Shown here: positions 1-10,946 of the stretch, piece after piece
Numbering within the stretch: position 1 is the first letter of the stretch
Layout of the letters: each line of letters opens with the position of its first letter
Source of the DNA: Rhodopseudomonas sp. AAP120
GTDB taxonomy: Bacteria; Pseudomonadota; Alphaproteobacteria; Rhizobiales; Xanthobacteraceae
DNA length: 64,000 bases
NCBI RefSeq assembly: GCF_001295845.1
Contig: NZ_LJIC01000074.1
Coordinates: 1-64,000 of the forward strand
Direction: 5' to 3'
Made by a program: the position numbers and the translations under genes
The notes under the pieces: model-generated
Seen by the model: only the letters and a program-made list of their open reading frames with translations
Databases searched by the model: none
Told to the model about the DNA's origin: nothing

Positions 1-15
1 GGGGGGGGGGGGGGG
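1..15. other. Poly-G run at the window start
   Basis: Fifteen consecutive G bases lie at the very edge, directly followed by normal coding sequence of the heparinase-like gene on the minus strand. A G run here would encode poly-proline at that point. It looks like a two-colour sequencing or contig-end artefact rather than biology, so the left edge is probably a contig end. Confidence 0.7.
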
Positions 16-1024
16 AGCCGGCGTCGACGATCACCAGCGTCGAGCCGGCGTCGATGCGCTGATAGCCGGAATGCGGCATGCTGGCCATCGGCGTGCCGTG
101 GCTGTCGTCATAGGCCAGCAGGGTGGCGAGCAGGTCCGACGGCGTCGCGCTCATGCCGTTGAACAGCGCGATGGCGCCGTCGCCGTGGCGGAAGAACCGC
201 AGCATCGGCATCATCCGGTCGATCGCGTTGAGCAGCGCCGGCGGCGGCGCGATGTTGCGGGCCGCGAAGGTCTGGCGCAGCGGCAACAGGTCGATCAGCA
301 GCTCGATCAGCGCGCCGGGATTGCGCGAGACGTGGCCGCCGTCAGGCAGGATCTGGCGCTGCAGCTCTTCCGACAGCCGCTTGGTGGCGCCGCGGATGTT
401 GCGCGCCTGGTTGGCGAGGCACAGCGCCGCGTAGCACAGCGCGATCGTCACCTGCAGCCGCGGCACGCCGTCCGAGACGTCGAGCAGCGCATGGCGCAGC
501 GCGCGGATCTCGCGGGTCAGGCCGCGCAGATAGCGGCGATAGAATTTGCCGTCGGTGTCGGACAGCACCAGCGGCGCCTGCGACAGCAGCGAGATCACCC
601 GCCGCGCCGTGACTTCCGGGCGGCGGCCGACCGGGCGGTGACGCGCCATGTTGCCGAGCCAGTCGTCGACCAGCGAGCGGGCGTTGGCACGGGTGATCGC
701 GGTATCGGCGGCGCGCAGATGGCGCAGCCAGCCGAAGCCGAACAACGCGGCTTCCCAATCATCCGAGGGCGGCTCGATGTCGAAGATCGAGCGGCCGTGC
801 GAGGTGACGATCTTGCCGGCGAATACGAAGCGGCCCGCATAGATCTCGGCCGCGCGGGTGGCGTCGGCGGTGCGCAAATCGTGCGGCGCGATGATCAGCC
901 GGTCGGTGCGGCCCGGCCACAGCCGGGTCAGCGCCGCCGACCCGCCGGATGCACGCGCCACCATGGTCCGCGCGAAGCGGCCCACGACCAGGCCTGAGAT
1001 CCCTCGGCGGTGAACGGACGACAC
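1..1024 (-). CDS. Heparinase II/III family protein (partial, 3' end missing)
   Basis: The gene runs off the left edge; about 335 residues are visible. They show the heparinase II/III layout: an alpha-helical N-terminal part (FGFGWLRHL; VISLLSQAPLVL; LPDGGHVSRNPGALIELL) followed by the start of the C-terminal beta-sandwich (ATLLAYDDSHGTP, PHSGYQRIDAGSTLVIVDAG). Family members are polysaccharide lyases or uncharacterised envelope-associated proteins; the substrate here is unknown. The GTG at 1022-1024 leaves about 40 residues before the first conserved block (DRLIIAPHDLR), but an in-frame ATG at 1169-1171 is also possible. It lies downstream of rsmB on the same strand, a pairing I recall from Bradyrhizobium and Rhodopseudomonas. 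Confidence 0.75.
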   Translation of the reverse strand, partial: MSSVHRRGISGLVVGRFARTMVARASGGSAALTRLWPGRTDRLIIAPHDLRTADATRAAEIYAGRFVFAGKIVTSHGRSIFDIEPPSDDWEAALFGFGWLRHLRAADTAITRANARSLVDDWLGNMARHRPVGRRPEVTARRVISLLSQAPLVLSDTDGKFYRRYLRGLTREIRALRHALLDVSDGVPRLQVTIALCYAALCLANQARNIRGATKRLSEELQRQILPDGGHVSRNPGALIELLIDLLPLRQTFAARNIAPPPALLNAIDRMMPMLRFFRHGDGAIALFNGMSATPSDLLATLLAYDDSHGTPMASMPHSGYQRIDAGSTLVIVDAGSPPPP

Positions 1025-1348
1025 GCGTGCTAGGGCTCCCGGTTCATGGCCCGCATCGACTTTGTGCGATCGTCGACCAGCGGATGTCAGATTCAGCAAG
1101 ATGTCGGCGACCTTCGCGCGCCAGCACGCAGTCGATGAAGCCAGCTCTGACTGAAACAGCTCTGAGGACATCTGCGCAGCGGACACGAAGGGATGTTGTG
1201 AACCAAAGCAACCTCGGATTAACGAAAATTCGTTTCGAATCCTTTTAGTCCGGAATCGGCCACCGCACACCCTGCCGTTGGGCGGGGTGTGGACGGACAA
1301 CCTCCGGGGCTCCCGCGCGGCGCGCGGACGGCCAGCTTTCCCGTTTGA
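1025..1348. other. Gap between rsmB and the heparinase-like gene
   Basis: About 320 bp with no convincing gene. It holds the hairpin at 1266-1291 and an AT-rich patch near 1210-1250 that could carry the heparinase promoter. The heparinase reading frame stays open back to 1171, so part of this gap may be coding if the upstream ATG is used. Confidence 0.5.
1266..1291 (-). terminator. Stem-loop downstream of rsmB
   Basis: An 11-bp stem (CACACCCTGCC paired with GGCGGGGTGTG, one G-T pair) closes a GTTG loop about 60 bp after the rsmB stop. No T run follows on the minus strand, so it is not a textbook intrinsic terminator. It may be a 3'-end stabiliser or a partial terminator before the heparinase-like gene. 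Confidence 0.45.
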
Positions 1349-2701
1349 TTACAGAGACTTCGTCAGCCGTGCGGCATAGAAGCCATCGACCCCGGCGAGC
1401 CGCGGGTCGGCGTGGGGCAGGTGCGACGGCAGCGTCCGCACGTCGCCCTCCGGGGTGATGAATTCGGCGAGGCCGGCGACCTCATCGGGCGTCACCGGGG
1501 CGCGGCGCATCCCCGGCTCCTCGGCGAGCAGCTTGGCGATCGCCTGCTCGCCCTCCTCCGGCTCCAGCGAACAGGTGCAATAGACCAGGGTGCCGCCGGG
1601 CCGCAGCAGCGCCACCGCCTTGTGCAGCAGGCGGTTCTGCACCGCCGCCAGGGCGCCGATGTCGGCCTCCTGCTTCAGCCAGGCGACATCGGGATGACGG
1701 CGAATCGTGCCGGTGGAGGCACAGGGCGCGTCGACCAGCACACCGTCGAAACTGCCGGGCGCATCGGCCCGCCACTCGGTGGCGTCCGCGACGCCGGTCT
1801 CGGCCTCGAGCGACAGCCGCGCCAGATTTTCGCGCAGCCGCGCGACGCGGGCCGGCGAGCGGTCGATCGCGCTGACGCGGGCGCCGGCCTGCGCCAGTTG
1901 CGCGGTCTTGCCGCCAGGCGCGGCACACAGATCGGCCACCGCCTTGCCGGCGAGATCGCCGAACAGCCGCGCCGGTAGCGCCGCAGCGGCGTCCTGTACC
2001 CACCATTCGCCATCGTCGAAGCCCGGCAGCATCTTCACCGAGCCCTGCAGCAGCGTCCGCACCGTCCCGGTCGGCAGCCTCTCGCCGTACAGCCGGCCGG
2101 CCCAATGCTCGGGATCGGATTTTACCGTGATGTCCAGCGACGGCTCGTGGCTGATCGCCACCGCAATGGCGCGCGCCGCGTCCTCGCCGTAATGCGCGCT
2201 CCAGCGCGCCATCAGCCAGGCCGGAACGTCGAGTGCCTGGCCGGCGACTTCATCGACCAGTGGCTGGCCCTCGCGGGCGCAGCGCCGCAGCACGGCGTTG
2301 ACCAGGCCGGTATATTTGGAGGCGCGGCGGTCCGACTGCACCAGCCGCACCGACAGATCCACCGCGGCGTGATCCGGCACGTCCATCCAAAGAATCTGCG
2401 CGGCGCCGATCAGCAGCGCGCTGCGCGCTCGCGGCGCATCGGTCGGGACGCCGCGATCGAGCATCCGCGCCAGCACGTGATCGAGCGTGCCCAGCCGGCG
2501 CAGGATCGTCGCCACCAGCCGGCGCATCAGCGCGCGGTCGCGGTCCGCCAGGGTCTTCAGTCCCGGATGCGCAGCCGGCCCCTCAAGCTGTTCGTCGAGC
2601 GTGCGGCGCTTGCCGAAGACGCCGTCCAGAATGTCGGCGGCGACCCGGCGCGCGGCCAGACCCGGCACTTCGGACGGCTGAGCGAATCTTGGAGCGGGCA
2701 T
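1349..2701 (-). CDS. rsmB: 16S rRNA (cytosine(967)-C(5))-methyltransferase RsmB
   Basis: A 450-residue protein with the two-part RsmB/Sun layout: a NusB-like helical N-terminus (about 15-145), then a SAM-dependent RNA m5C methyltransferase domain. Motif I is DLCAAPGGKTAQLA, motif IV is VDAPCASTGTIRRHP and motif VI is VYCTCSLEPEE. The cysteine in VYCTCS (nucleophile) and the one in DAPC (product release) are both present. The family methylates C967 of 16S rRNA. Length is usual for RsmB. The start is the ATG at 2701, followed by the typical alphaproteobacterial AARRVAADIL start of the NusB domain. Confidence 0.93.
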   Translation of the reverse strand: MPAPRFAQPSEVPGLAARRVAADILDGVFGKRRTLDEQLEGPAAHPGLKTLADRDRALMRRLVATILRRLGTLDHVLARMLDRGVPTDAPRARSALLIGAAQILWMDVPDHAAVDLSVRLVQSDRRASKYTGLVNAVLRRCAREGQPLVDEVAGQALDVPAWLMARWSAHYGEDAARAIAVAISHEPSLDITVKSDPEHWAGRLYGERLPTGTVRTLLQGSVKMLPGFDDGEWWVQDAAAALPARLFGDLAGKAVADLCAAPGGKTAQLAQAGARVSAIDRSPARVARLRENLARLSLEAETGVADATEWRADAPGSFDGVLVDAPCASTGTIRRHPDVAWLKQEADIGALAAVQNRLLHKAVALLRPGGTLVYCTCSLEPEEGEQAIAKLLAEEPGMRRAPVTPDEVAGLAEFITPEGDVRTLPSHLPHADPRLAGVDGFYAARLTKSL

Positions 2702-2865
2702 GGAGGAAGGGTATCACACTGGAGGACGGATGGCCGCGCGCAGAGCGATGCGGTGCATCGATTGATGGCAGGCGAATATGCCGATTCTAAGAATCCCGAG
2801 GGCACGGATGTTGCGCCTGAGGATAACGGGACTTAGATCGCCGGGACGACGAAAGGCCGAATCTC

Positions 2866-3078
2866 ATGACTGAAGCTGATCCGACAAAACCCGCTCCCGC
2901 GGCGCCGCGCAAGGACTTGCCGGAGGCCGCCAAGCGCGCACTGGCGGAAGCCGAAGCCCGCCGCGTCGAGGCCGCCCGCCACGCCGACGCGCGCGCCAAG
3001 GAGTTTCAGGGCCCCAAAGGCCCGGAGCCGACCCGCTATGGGGACTGGGAAGTAAAGGGCATCGCGTCGGATTTCTGA
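2866..3078 (+). CDS. DUF1674 / SDHAF4-type protein
   Basis: A 70-residue protein: a charged, low-complexity helical first half (EAAKRALAEAEARR) and the diagnostic C-terminus GPKGPEPTRYGDWEVKGIASDF of the DUF1674 family. Eukaryotic members (SDHAF4) bind the flavinated SdhA subunit during succinate dehydrogenase assembly; a similar role in bacteria is inferred. It is divergent from rsmB, with a 165-bp shared upstream region. It is cytoplasmic, with no signal peptide or membrane segment. Confidence 0.85.
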   Translation: MTEADPTKPAPAAPRKDLPEAAKRALAEAEARRVEAARHADARAKEFQGPKGPEPTRYGDWEVKGIASDF

Positions 3079-3152
3079 GCGCCCGCGACGTTGCCGTTGG
3101 TTTTCGCCGGCTGATTGCACGCCATCAATCACGTTGAAAAAACGAATCTCCC

Positions 3153-3575
3153 CTACTGCTTGGGACCAACAGAAGCCGAAGGGGGTGACACCGCTGGTAT
3201 CCCGACAAATCGCTGAATCTGTCCCTGAAACACCACCAACGCTGCGATCAGAGCCAGCAGCCCCATCAGCAAGGCGAAATTCTGGCCGTAGGTCGGCAGG
3301 TGCCTGACGCGCTCGGTAAGAGCAGCGCTGGCAATTCGCAGATCCGTCAGATTCTGACCCGCGCCTTTCAAGGCGTCCTTGATCTCCGCCACATCCTTCT
3401 GAATGTGGCCGACATCCGCCTCAAGACGTGCAACCCGAGCTTCCAACATGCCGTCATATGTGCCCCCGCCCCCTGGAGGTTGCAAGGGCGGCCCTGGAGG
3501 CCCCGAGCCACCAAAGCGCTCGGCGGCAAATACGATCGTCGAGCTAGTGTAGGCGGCGGTAGAAGGTTCAGACAT
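3153..3575 (-). CDS. Hypothetical coiled-coil membrane-anchored protein
   Basis: A 140-residue protein of unknown family. A Pro/Gly-rich stretch (about 20-40) leads into a predicted coiled coil (RVARLEADVGHIQKDVAEIK, about 47-90), then one hydrophobic helix (FALLMGLLALIAALVVF, about 100-118) and a short Pro/Ser tail. The coiled coil followed by a single membrane helix recalls XhlA-like or other small membrane-tethered phage or toxin-associated proteins, but no specific family can be claimed. Its start overlaps the end of the upstream gene by 8 bp, so the two are probably co-translated. Base composition looks less GC-rich than in the neighbours. Confidence 0.65.
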   Translation of the reverse strand: MSEPSTAAYTSSTIVFAAERFGGSGPPGPPLQPPGGGGTYDGMLEARVARLEADVGHIQKDVAEIKDALKGAGQNLTDLRIASAALTERVRHLPTYGQNFALLMGLLALIAALVVFQGQIQRFVGIPAVSPPSASVGPKQ

Positions 3576-3912
3576 TTTTTCGCCCGCGAAGGGCTGATGC
3601 CATCACAGCAGCGACCAGCTGTCGAATGTTGTTCTGTGCGTCCACATTCTGCCGCCTGAACTCGCCAAGCGACAAGTTTGCTTCCTCCAAGCGGCCGTTC
3701 GACCAATCCACAATAACCCGCTCTAGCGTCGCCTGGGCTTCGAGAGACCGTAAGAGTCCGAGCAAAAGATGATCGATATCTTGTCGTGAAAGCGGGAACT
3801 GGAGCCGTTCGTTTGTTGGGATTTCACCCCATTGTTCGACTAGCGCCGTCGGAATTGAAAACACTTCCGGGGGTTGAGGGATCGTTTGGCTCCGCGCCAA
3901 TTCGTCAGCCAT
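3568..3912 (-). CDS. Hypothetical protein, partner of the coiled-coil protein
   Basis: A 114-residue soluble protein of unknown family, rich in Glu, Leu and Gln and probably helical. No signal peptide or cysteine motif is seen. The ATG at 3912 is chosen because GGAGG lies 9 nt upstream; the ATG at 3918 is only 3 nt from that site. The 3' end overlaps the next gene by 8 bp, giving a two-gene unit. An AT-rich promoter-like region (3920-4000) lies upstream. The pair sits between housekeeping genes and may be a small acquired module. Confidence 0.65.
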   Translation of the reverse strand: MADELARSQTIPQPPEVFSIPTALVEQWGEIPTNERLQFPLSRQDIDHLLLGLLRSLEAQATLERVIVDWSNGRLEEANLSLGEFRRQNVDAQNNIRQLVAAVMASALRGRKNV

Positions 3913-4004
3913 CGGCATGTTCCTCCAGATGCGACGAGATTAACTACCTTTTAGTCGTGATCAACAACCATTAGTATAGTTCACACTAGTCGTTCGTCTG
4001 TTCG

Positions 4005-4592
4005 ATGCACGAGATGTCACCACCATTCCGGCCTCACCGCGTTCCGATCGCGCGCCTGCCCTCGCGCGGGCGGATGGCGTCGATATTACCGTGGGTGTTC
4101 GTGCTAGGCATCGCGGCCGGGACGATGCTGCCGACGCGGCACTGGATCCACTGGCCGTGGAGCCAACCGATCTCGCGCGCCAATCCGGAAGACGCCGAGA
4201 CGGTGTGGCGGCGCGCCGGCAATCCGACGGTGCGGCATCCGGTGGACGTGCTGTACACGATCGACGGCGACACCTTCGAGGCGCGGGTACACATGCTGCC
4301 CGGCCACGACCTCGTCACCCGCGTGCGGCTGCGCGGCATCGACGCGCCGGAACTGAAGGCGCAATGCGCCAAGGAATTGCAACTCGCCGAAGCCGCCAAG
4401 GACGCGCTGCGTAATCTGCTCCGCCAGGGCGAGGTCACGATCTACAACATCGGTCCGGACAAATACGAAGGCCGCGTCGTCGCCGATGTCGCGACCAGGC
4501 GCACGCCGAACGTCTCGGCCGCCTTGCTCGACGGCGGCTACGCCCGCGCCTACGGCGGCGGGCATCGCGAAGGCTGGTGCGGAACGCGCTGA
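4005..4592 (+). CDS. Thermonuclease family protein (SNase-like), membrane-anchored
   Basis: A 195-residue protein with an N-terminal hydrophobic helix (ILPWVFVLGIAAGTML, about 27-43) that should act as a signal anchor, then a staphylococcal-nuclease-like domain. Catalytic motifs are visible: IDGDTFEARV (Ca-binding Asp), RVRLRGIDAPELKAQC (first Arg) and KYEGRVVADV (second Arg). The family cleaves DNA/RNA outside the cytoplasm using Ca2+. The gene converges on the alkaline phosphatase gene, 7 bp between stops. A second in-frame ATG at 4014 could also be the start. Confidence 0.85.
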   Translation: MHEMSPPFRPHRVPIARLPSRGRMASILPWVFVLGIAAGTMLPTRHWIHWPWSQPISRANPEDAETVWRRAGNPTVRHPVDVLYTIDGDTFEARVHMLPGHDLVTRVRLRGIDAPELKAQCAKELQLAEAAKDALRNLLRQGEVTIYNIGPDKYEGRVVADVATRRTPNVSAALLDGGYARAYGGGHREGWCGTR

Positions 4593-4599
4593 GGCGGCG

Positions 4600-6351
4600 T
4601 TACGGTGTGGCCCCGAGCCCGAGCGCCTCGGCCATCACCCGAAACACGTCGGTGTTTTCCATCGAACCGTGGACGCGCTCGCTGCCTGGACCGGCGGCGG
4701 TCAGGATCACGTCCTCGCCGCAATGCACGCTGGCGTTCATCATCGCAGGAAGATTGCCGAGCCGCAGCACGGCGCCGGGAACGCCCTTGTACTTGTCGTT
4801 GGCCGTGAAGGTGCCGGGCTTGTCGCCAGCCTGCGTCGGCTGGTTCGGCCCGTCGAGCTTCGGCCGCAGCGTCTCGTAGTGATCAGGCAGGCTGGCGGAG
4901 AAAATCGCCAGCCGCCGGCTGACGTCGACGCGATCCGGATAGCCGTCCTTGTCGGGCGCCGGATAGTTCGGGAAGCCGGCACGATCGTACACGCCGATCC
5001 GTTCGCGCAGCGGCACGTCGTCGCCCTCGGCGAGATCGTCCCGCACGGTGCCGACCAGCGCGTTGGGGTGGTTGTGATCGGCCACCACCAGGATCAGCGT
5101 GTCGTCGCCGCGCGCCTTGGCCCAGTCTCGGGTCTGCCGCACCGCGTTGTCGAGCATGATGGTGTCGTAGACGGCGCGCTCCATGTCGAGCGCGTGGGCG
5201 TATTTGTCGATCATGCCGGACTCGACCATCAGGAAGAAGCCGGCGTCATTCTTCGACAGCACGTCGAGCGCGACCGCGACCTGCTCGGTCAGGTCCGGCT
5301 GATCCGGATTCTTGGCGACGCCGCCGCCTTTGAGGAAGCGGCGGTCGAGCACGCCGTCCATATTGCCGGGCGCGAACAGGCCAAGCAGCTTGCGCGGTTC
5401 GGTCTTGCCCGCAGCGGCGAGTTCGGCGCCGGTGGTCACCACCGAATAGCCGGCGTCGCGGAATTTGACCAAGTAATCGGTGTCGTCCTTGCGCTTGCCG
5501 TTGGAGCTCTTCGGCACAAAGTACGCCGACCCGCCGCCCATCAGCACCTCGGGCTGCGCAGCAAAGAACTGCGCGACGATATCGTCGTAAGCGGCGCGGC
5601 GGCGGGTGTGGGCGATCACCGCGGCCGGCGTGGCGTCCTCGACCTCGGTGTTGGTGACGATGCCGATCGACAGCCCGAGCCGGCGCTTCGCCAGCGACGC
5701 CAGCGTCTCGACCTTGGGATCATCGAGCGGGTCCGGCGTGCGATCGGCGTAGACGCCCATCGCGTTGACCGCCGCCTTGTGGCCGGTCGCATAGGCGCTT
5801 GCGGCGTTGGCCGAGTCGGTGATGATCGAATCGCTGCCGGCGGTCGACACCAGCGCCATCTGCGGCATGTCGTCGATCGCGAGCCTGCCGCCGGCGCGGC
5901 CCTCGACGATGCCTTTCGACAGCAGCCGCGCCGCGACGCGGTGCGCCGGCGACAGCCCGTCGCCGACAAACAGGATGACGTTCTTGGCCCGGCGCGCGCC
6001 GGTGTCGTACACGGTCCAGCTGACGCTGCGGCGCTGCGCGCCGTCGCCGGCCTCGATCGTGTAGCGCCCCGGCTTGCTCAGCGTGACGTCGCGCAGCAGC
6101 AGCGCCGATTGCGGCCGCCCGACCTCGCGCGCGATCAGCCCCGGCGCTTTGCCGAACGCGCTGGCGGCATCCTCACCATTGATGGTCAGCGTCGCCTTGT
6201 CGGCTGTGACTTCGCCGGCGAACTCGACCTTGAGGTCGAACCTTGCACCAGCCAGAATCTCGGCGCGGTCGATCGGATAGATGGTCTGCGCCGAAGCGGC
6301 AGCGTTCAACGCCAGCAAAGCGAAAGTCGTCGCGACAAAGTGCCTGATCAT
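4600..6351 (-). CDS. Alkaline phosphatase (PhoA family), secreted
   Basis: A 583-residue protein starting with a clear Sec signal peptide (MIRHFVATTFALLALNAAASAQ, cleavage after ASA). The first zinc/magnesium site is in KNVILFVGDGLSPAH, and the phosphoserine nucleophile sits in TDSANAASAYATG. Later metal ligands appear in VESGMIDKYAH and VVADHNHPN. The enzyme hydrolyses phosphomonoesters in the periplasm or outside the cell. An in-frame ATG at 6459 exists, but the 36 residues before 6351 do not look like a leader, so the signal peptide fixes the start at 6351. Confidence 0.9.
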   Translation of the reverse strand: MIRHFVATTFALLALNAAASAQTIYPIDRAEILAGARFDLKVEFAGEVTADKATLTINGEDAASAFGKAPGLIAREVGRPQSALLLRDVTLSKPGRYTIEAGDGAQRRSVSWTVYDTGARRAKNVILFVGDGLSPAHRVAARLLSKGIVEGRAGGRLAIDDMPQMALVSTAGSDSIITDSANAASAYATGHKAAVNAMGVYADRTPDPLDDPKVETLASLAKRRLGLSIGIVTNTEVEDATPAAVIAHTRRRAAYDDIVAQFFAAQPEVLMGGGSAYFVPKSSNGKRKDDTDYLVKFRDAGYSVVTTGAELAAAGKTEPRKLLGLFAPGNMDGVLDRRFLKGGGVAKNPDQPDLTEQVAVALDVLSKNDAGFFLMVESGMIDKYAHALDMERAVYDTIMLDNAVRQTRDWAKARGDDTLILVVADHNHPNALVGTVRDDLAEGDDVPLRERIGVYDRAGFPNYPAPDKDGYPDRVDVSRRLAIFSASLPDHYETLRPKLDGPNQPTQAGDKPGTFTANDKYKGVPGAVLRLGNLPAMMNASVHCGEDVILTAAGPGSERVHGSMENTDVFRVMAEALGLGATP

Positions 6352-6453
6352 CAGAACGGTCCCGATTGGAGCGCGGACCGTATGAGCGGCAAATGACGCT
6401 TGGATGACGGATGCCCGCGGCATGGATGCACGCCCGCTCGCCGCATTTTGCGC

Positions 6454-6534
6454 CGTCATTCCGGGTCAGGGCACCGGTCGTTCAACAACGGCGCGATCCC
6501 GGGCTCGCTCGCTTTGCGAGCGCCCCGGAATGAC
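6454..6534. repeat. Intergenic palindromic repeat (CGTCATTCCGGG type)
   Basis: An imperfect inverted repeat with outer arms CGTCATTCCGGG and CCCCGGAATGACA and an inner GCTCGCTTTGCGAGC hairpin. It lies between argG and the phosphatase gene. This is a REP-like extragenic element, of a different class from the CGTCATTGCCGGG repeats elsewhere in the window. Confidence 0.7.
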
Positions 6535-6545
6535 ACGGCGCGGCG

Positions 6546-7952
<1,407 letters not shown>

Positions 7953-7972
7953 TTAATCGCTGGTATTCGGGT

Positions 7973-8749
7973 CTAGATGGCCGGCGCCGGGCCGACGTCG
8001 TGGCCGCGGCGCTTTTGCCGCCAACGGTACAGCGGCCAGAATGCCCGGGTCAGCGCCGCATCGACCGCCGCATCCGTGGTCCGGCTCCAGGCCCAGCGGT
8101 AAATCAGGCCATAGAGCAGCCAGATCACCAGGAACGTGACCAGCCCGGCGATCGCGACGTCGGTGAAGAAGTGCCCGCCAAACGCCATCCGAAGCCCGCT
8201 GGTGACGGTGCCGAACACGAAAGCGGCGGCGTAGGCATAGGGCCGAACCGACGGCGGCGTCAGCGCCGCCGGCGCAAAGGTCCAGTAGGCGGTAGCGCCC
8301 TCACCGGAGAAGAACGAGCAGTTCTTCGGGCACGCGCCACGCGGATCCCACCACGCCTTGAACTGCCACGGTCCGTTGAACTCGGCCACCGCGGCCGGGC
8401 GCGGCCGACCCCAATGGGTCTTGAAGGTCAGGTTGGTCAGGATGCCGGCCGACAGGATGATGCTGATCAGCAGGAACGCCATGGTGCGGCCCTTGACCAG
8501 CAGCGGCTTGTCCGGCCGCACCAGCTTGACCACGAAAGCGACGATCGACGGCGCCGCAATGCCCCAGGCGATCCACATCGCCGCATCGCGCGAAAACGCC
8601 GCGAGGCTGACAGAGCTCATCGGAAAGCGCTTGGTGGCGGGATCGTAGAACAGCGCCGCCAGCTTCATGTCGAGCTCCGGATAGAGCCCGAACAACAGCC
8701 CGATCACGGCGAACAGCGCCAGCGCGATGAAAAGTCCGGTCCGGTTCAT
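7973..8749 (-). CDS. PAP2-family membrane phosphatase
   Basis: A 258-residue membrane protein with about six hydrophobic segments. The three PAP2 motifs are present: KTHWGRPRP, CSFFSGEGAT and GLRMAFGGHFFTDV (His and Asp of the catalytic site). The middle motif is the SGE variant, not the textbook PSGH. As far as I recall, that is common in rhizobial lipid-phosphatase members such as LpxE-like proteins. The likely role is dephosphorylation of a lipid (phosphatidate, undecaprenyl-PP or lipid A), facing the periplasm; the substrate is unproven. Confidence 0.85.
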   Translation of the reverse strand: MNRTGLFIALALFAVIGLLFGLYPELDMKLAALFYDPATKRFPMSSVSLAAFSRDAAMWIAWGIAAPSIVAFVVKLVRPDKPLLVKGRTMAFLLISIILSAGILTNLTFKTHWGRPRPAAVAEFNGPWQFKAWWDPRGACPKNCSFFSGEGATAYWTFAPAALTPPSVRPYAYAAAFVFGTVTSGLRMAFGGHFFTDVAIAGLVTFLVIWLLYGLIYRWAWSRTTDAAVDAALTRAFWPLYRWRQKRRGHDVGPAPAI

Positions 8750-8796
8750 GGCGGGGGTTTAGCCGAGGCGATGCGGGATGGAAAGCCGGCGCGACG

Positions 8797-9312
8797 CTAC
8801 GCTGCAGGCGGCGGCGCGGCCGGCGGCGAGGGTTGCGGTGGCACGGGTTGCGGCCGCAGCGGCGCACGTGGCCGCGGCGGATCACGCCACAGTCCTGCGG
8901 TGCGGCCGGCGATCAGCCAATACACCAGGCCGCCGACAATGCCGGCGCCTGTCATGATTTCCAGATGCCGCCGGACGATGCCGTCGAACCGCAGCGTGCC
9001 GGGATCGAACGGCACCAGCCCGAGATAGCAGCCGACCCCGACGAGGCCGCCGCCGATCGCATAGGCCAGCGCGCTGCGGATCGAAAACGCCTCGGTGACC
9101 AGCACCACGACCAGCGCCGGCACCAGTGCGAAGCCCGACACGAAGATGAAGCCGAAGCCGAGCACGACGTTCATCGTGTCCTGATCGAGCGGTGCATCCG
9201 TGAGCGCGCTGATCTCGGGAAACAGCATCGCCCCGACCACGATCACGCCGGCGGCGAGCGAGGCGAACAGGAAGCCGAACGCGACCGCGAACAGGTGGCC
9301 GATCAGCGACAT
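8797..9312 (-). CDS. Hypothetical four-helix membrane protein with Pro-rich tail
   Basis: A 171-residue protein with four hydrophobic helices (about 5-30, 50-70, 80-100 and 118-138). It ends in a Pro/Arg/Ala-rich cytosolic tail (PPRPRAPLRPQPVPPQPSPP). The start at 9312 is chosen because the upstream in-frame residues are simply the translation of a palindromic repeat. No family recognised; likely an inner-membrane protein of unknown role. Confidence 0.7.
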   Translation of the reverse strand: MSLIGHLFAVAFGFLFASLAAGVIVVGAMLFPEISALTDAPLDQDTMNVVLGFGFIFVSGFALVPALVVVLVTEAFSIRSALAYAIGGGLVGVGCYLGLVPFDPGTLRFDGIVRRHLEIMTGAGIVGGLVYWLIAGRTAGLWRDPPRPRAPLRPQPVPPQPSPPAAPPPAA

Positions 9313-9335
9313 GGCATGGCTTCGCATGTGGTCAA

Positions 9336-9477
9336 GGCGTGGATGGCCAGGACAAGCCCGGCCATGACGGCCGTTGGGGTGACGCTCGCCTTTTCCCCGA
9401 GCGTCATTGCCGGGCTTGACCCGGCAATCCATCCTCTTCGAAGAAGATGGATGCGCGGGTCAAGCCCGCGCATGACG
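9336..9477. repeat. REP-like palindromic repeat cluster
   Basis: The main unit (9402-9477) consists of two hairpins: CGTCATTGCCGGG..CCCGGCAATCCATC, and GATGGATGCGCGGGTCAAG..CCCGCGCATGACG in the opposite order. A degenerate third copy (GGATGGCCAGGACAAGCCC..CATGACGG) lies at 9336-9372. The sequence is the widespread Bradyrhizobium/Rhodopseudomonas extragenic palindrome. It sits between rlmN and the membrane protein gene. Confidence 0.85.
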
Positions 9478-9502
9478 GCAGTGAGAGGAGCGAGGCTGTG
9501 CA

Positions 9503-10696
<1,194 letters not shown>

Positions 10697-10742
10697 GGCG
10701 GTCCGGTTCAGGCGGGCGGCAGGCCCGCAACAAGCACAGCAC

Positions 10743-10842
10743 CCTCATCCTGAGGAGCGGCCGAAGGCCGCGACTCGAAGGATGAGGTTGGTCACAATCT
10801 CATGGTTCGAGACTCCCGCTGACGCGGGCTCCTCACCATGAG
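10743..10842. repeat. Two different palindromic repeats upstream of rlmN
   Basis: Unit 1 (10743-10787) has arms CCTCATCCTGAGGAGC and GACTCGAAGGATGAGG. Unit 2 (10799-10842) has arms CTCATGGTTCGAGACTCCCGC and GGCTCCTCACCATGAG around a GCTGACGCGGG core. They fill most of the 250-bp gap between rlmN and the IalB gene. Both are REP-like, of a class related to the repeats at 31131-31250. Confidence 0.7.
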
Positions 10843-10946
10843 GCGCCGACGCGGGCAACCCGCGTCTCAAAATCATCTGTCAGATAAGGCTTTTTCGTCG
10901 TTCTGCAAAGCCGCGAATCGCGGCAGCCGGACCGCGTGCTCTAGAC

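Noticed and set aside
71-997. A 308-residue plus-strand frame at the left end
   Set aside because: The opposite strand translates as a heparinase II/III protein with recognisable blocks. The plus frame shows none.
4486-6396. A 636-residue plus-strand open frame opposite the alkaline phosphatase gene
   Set aside because: It is rich in Arg, His and Ala with no domain pattern. The minus strand has a full alkaline phosphatase with signal peptide and catalytic motifs.
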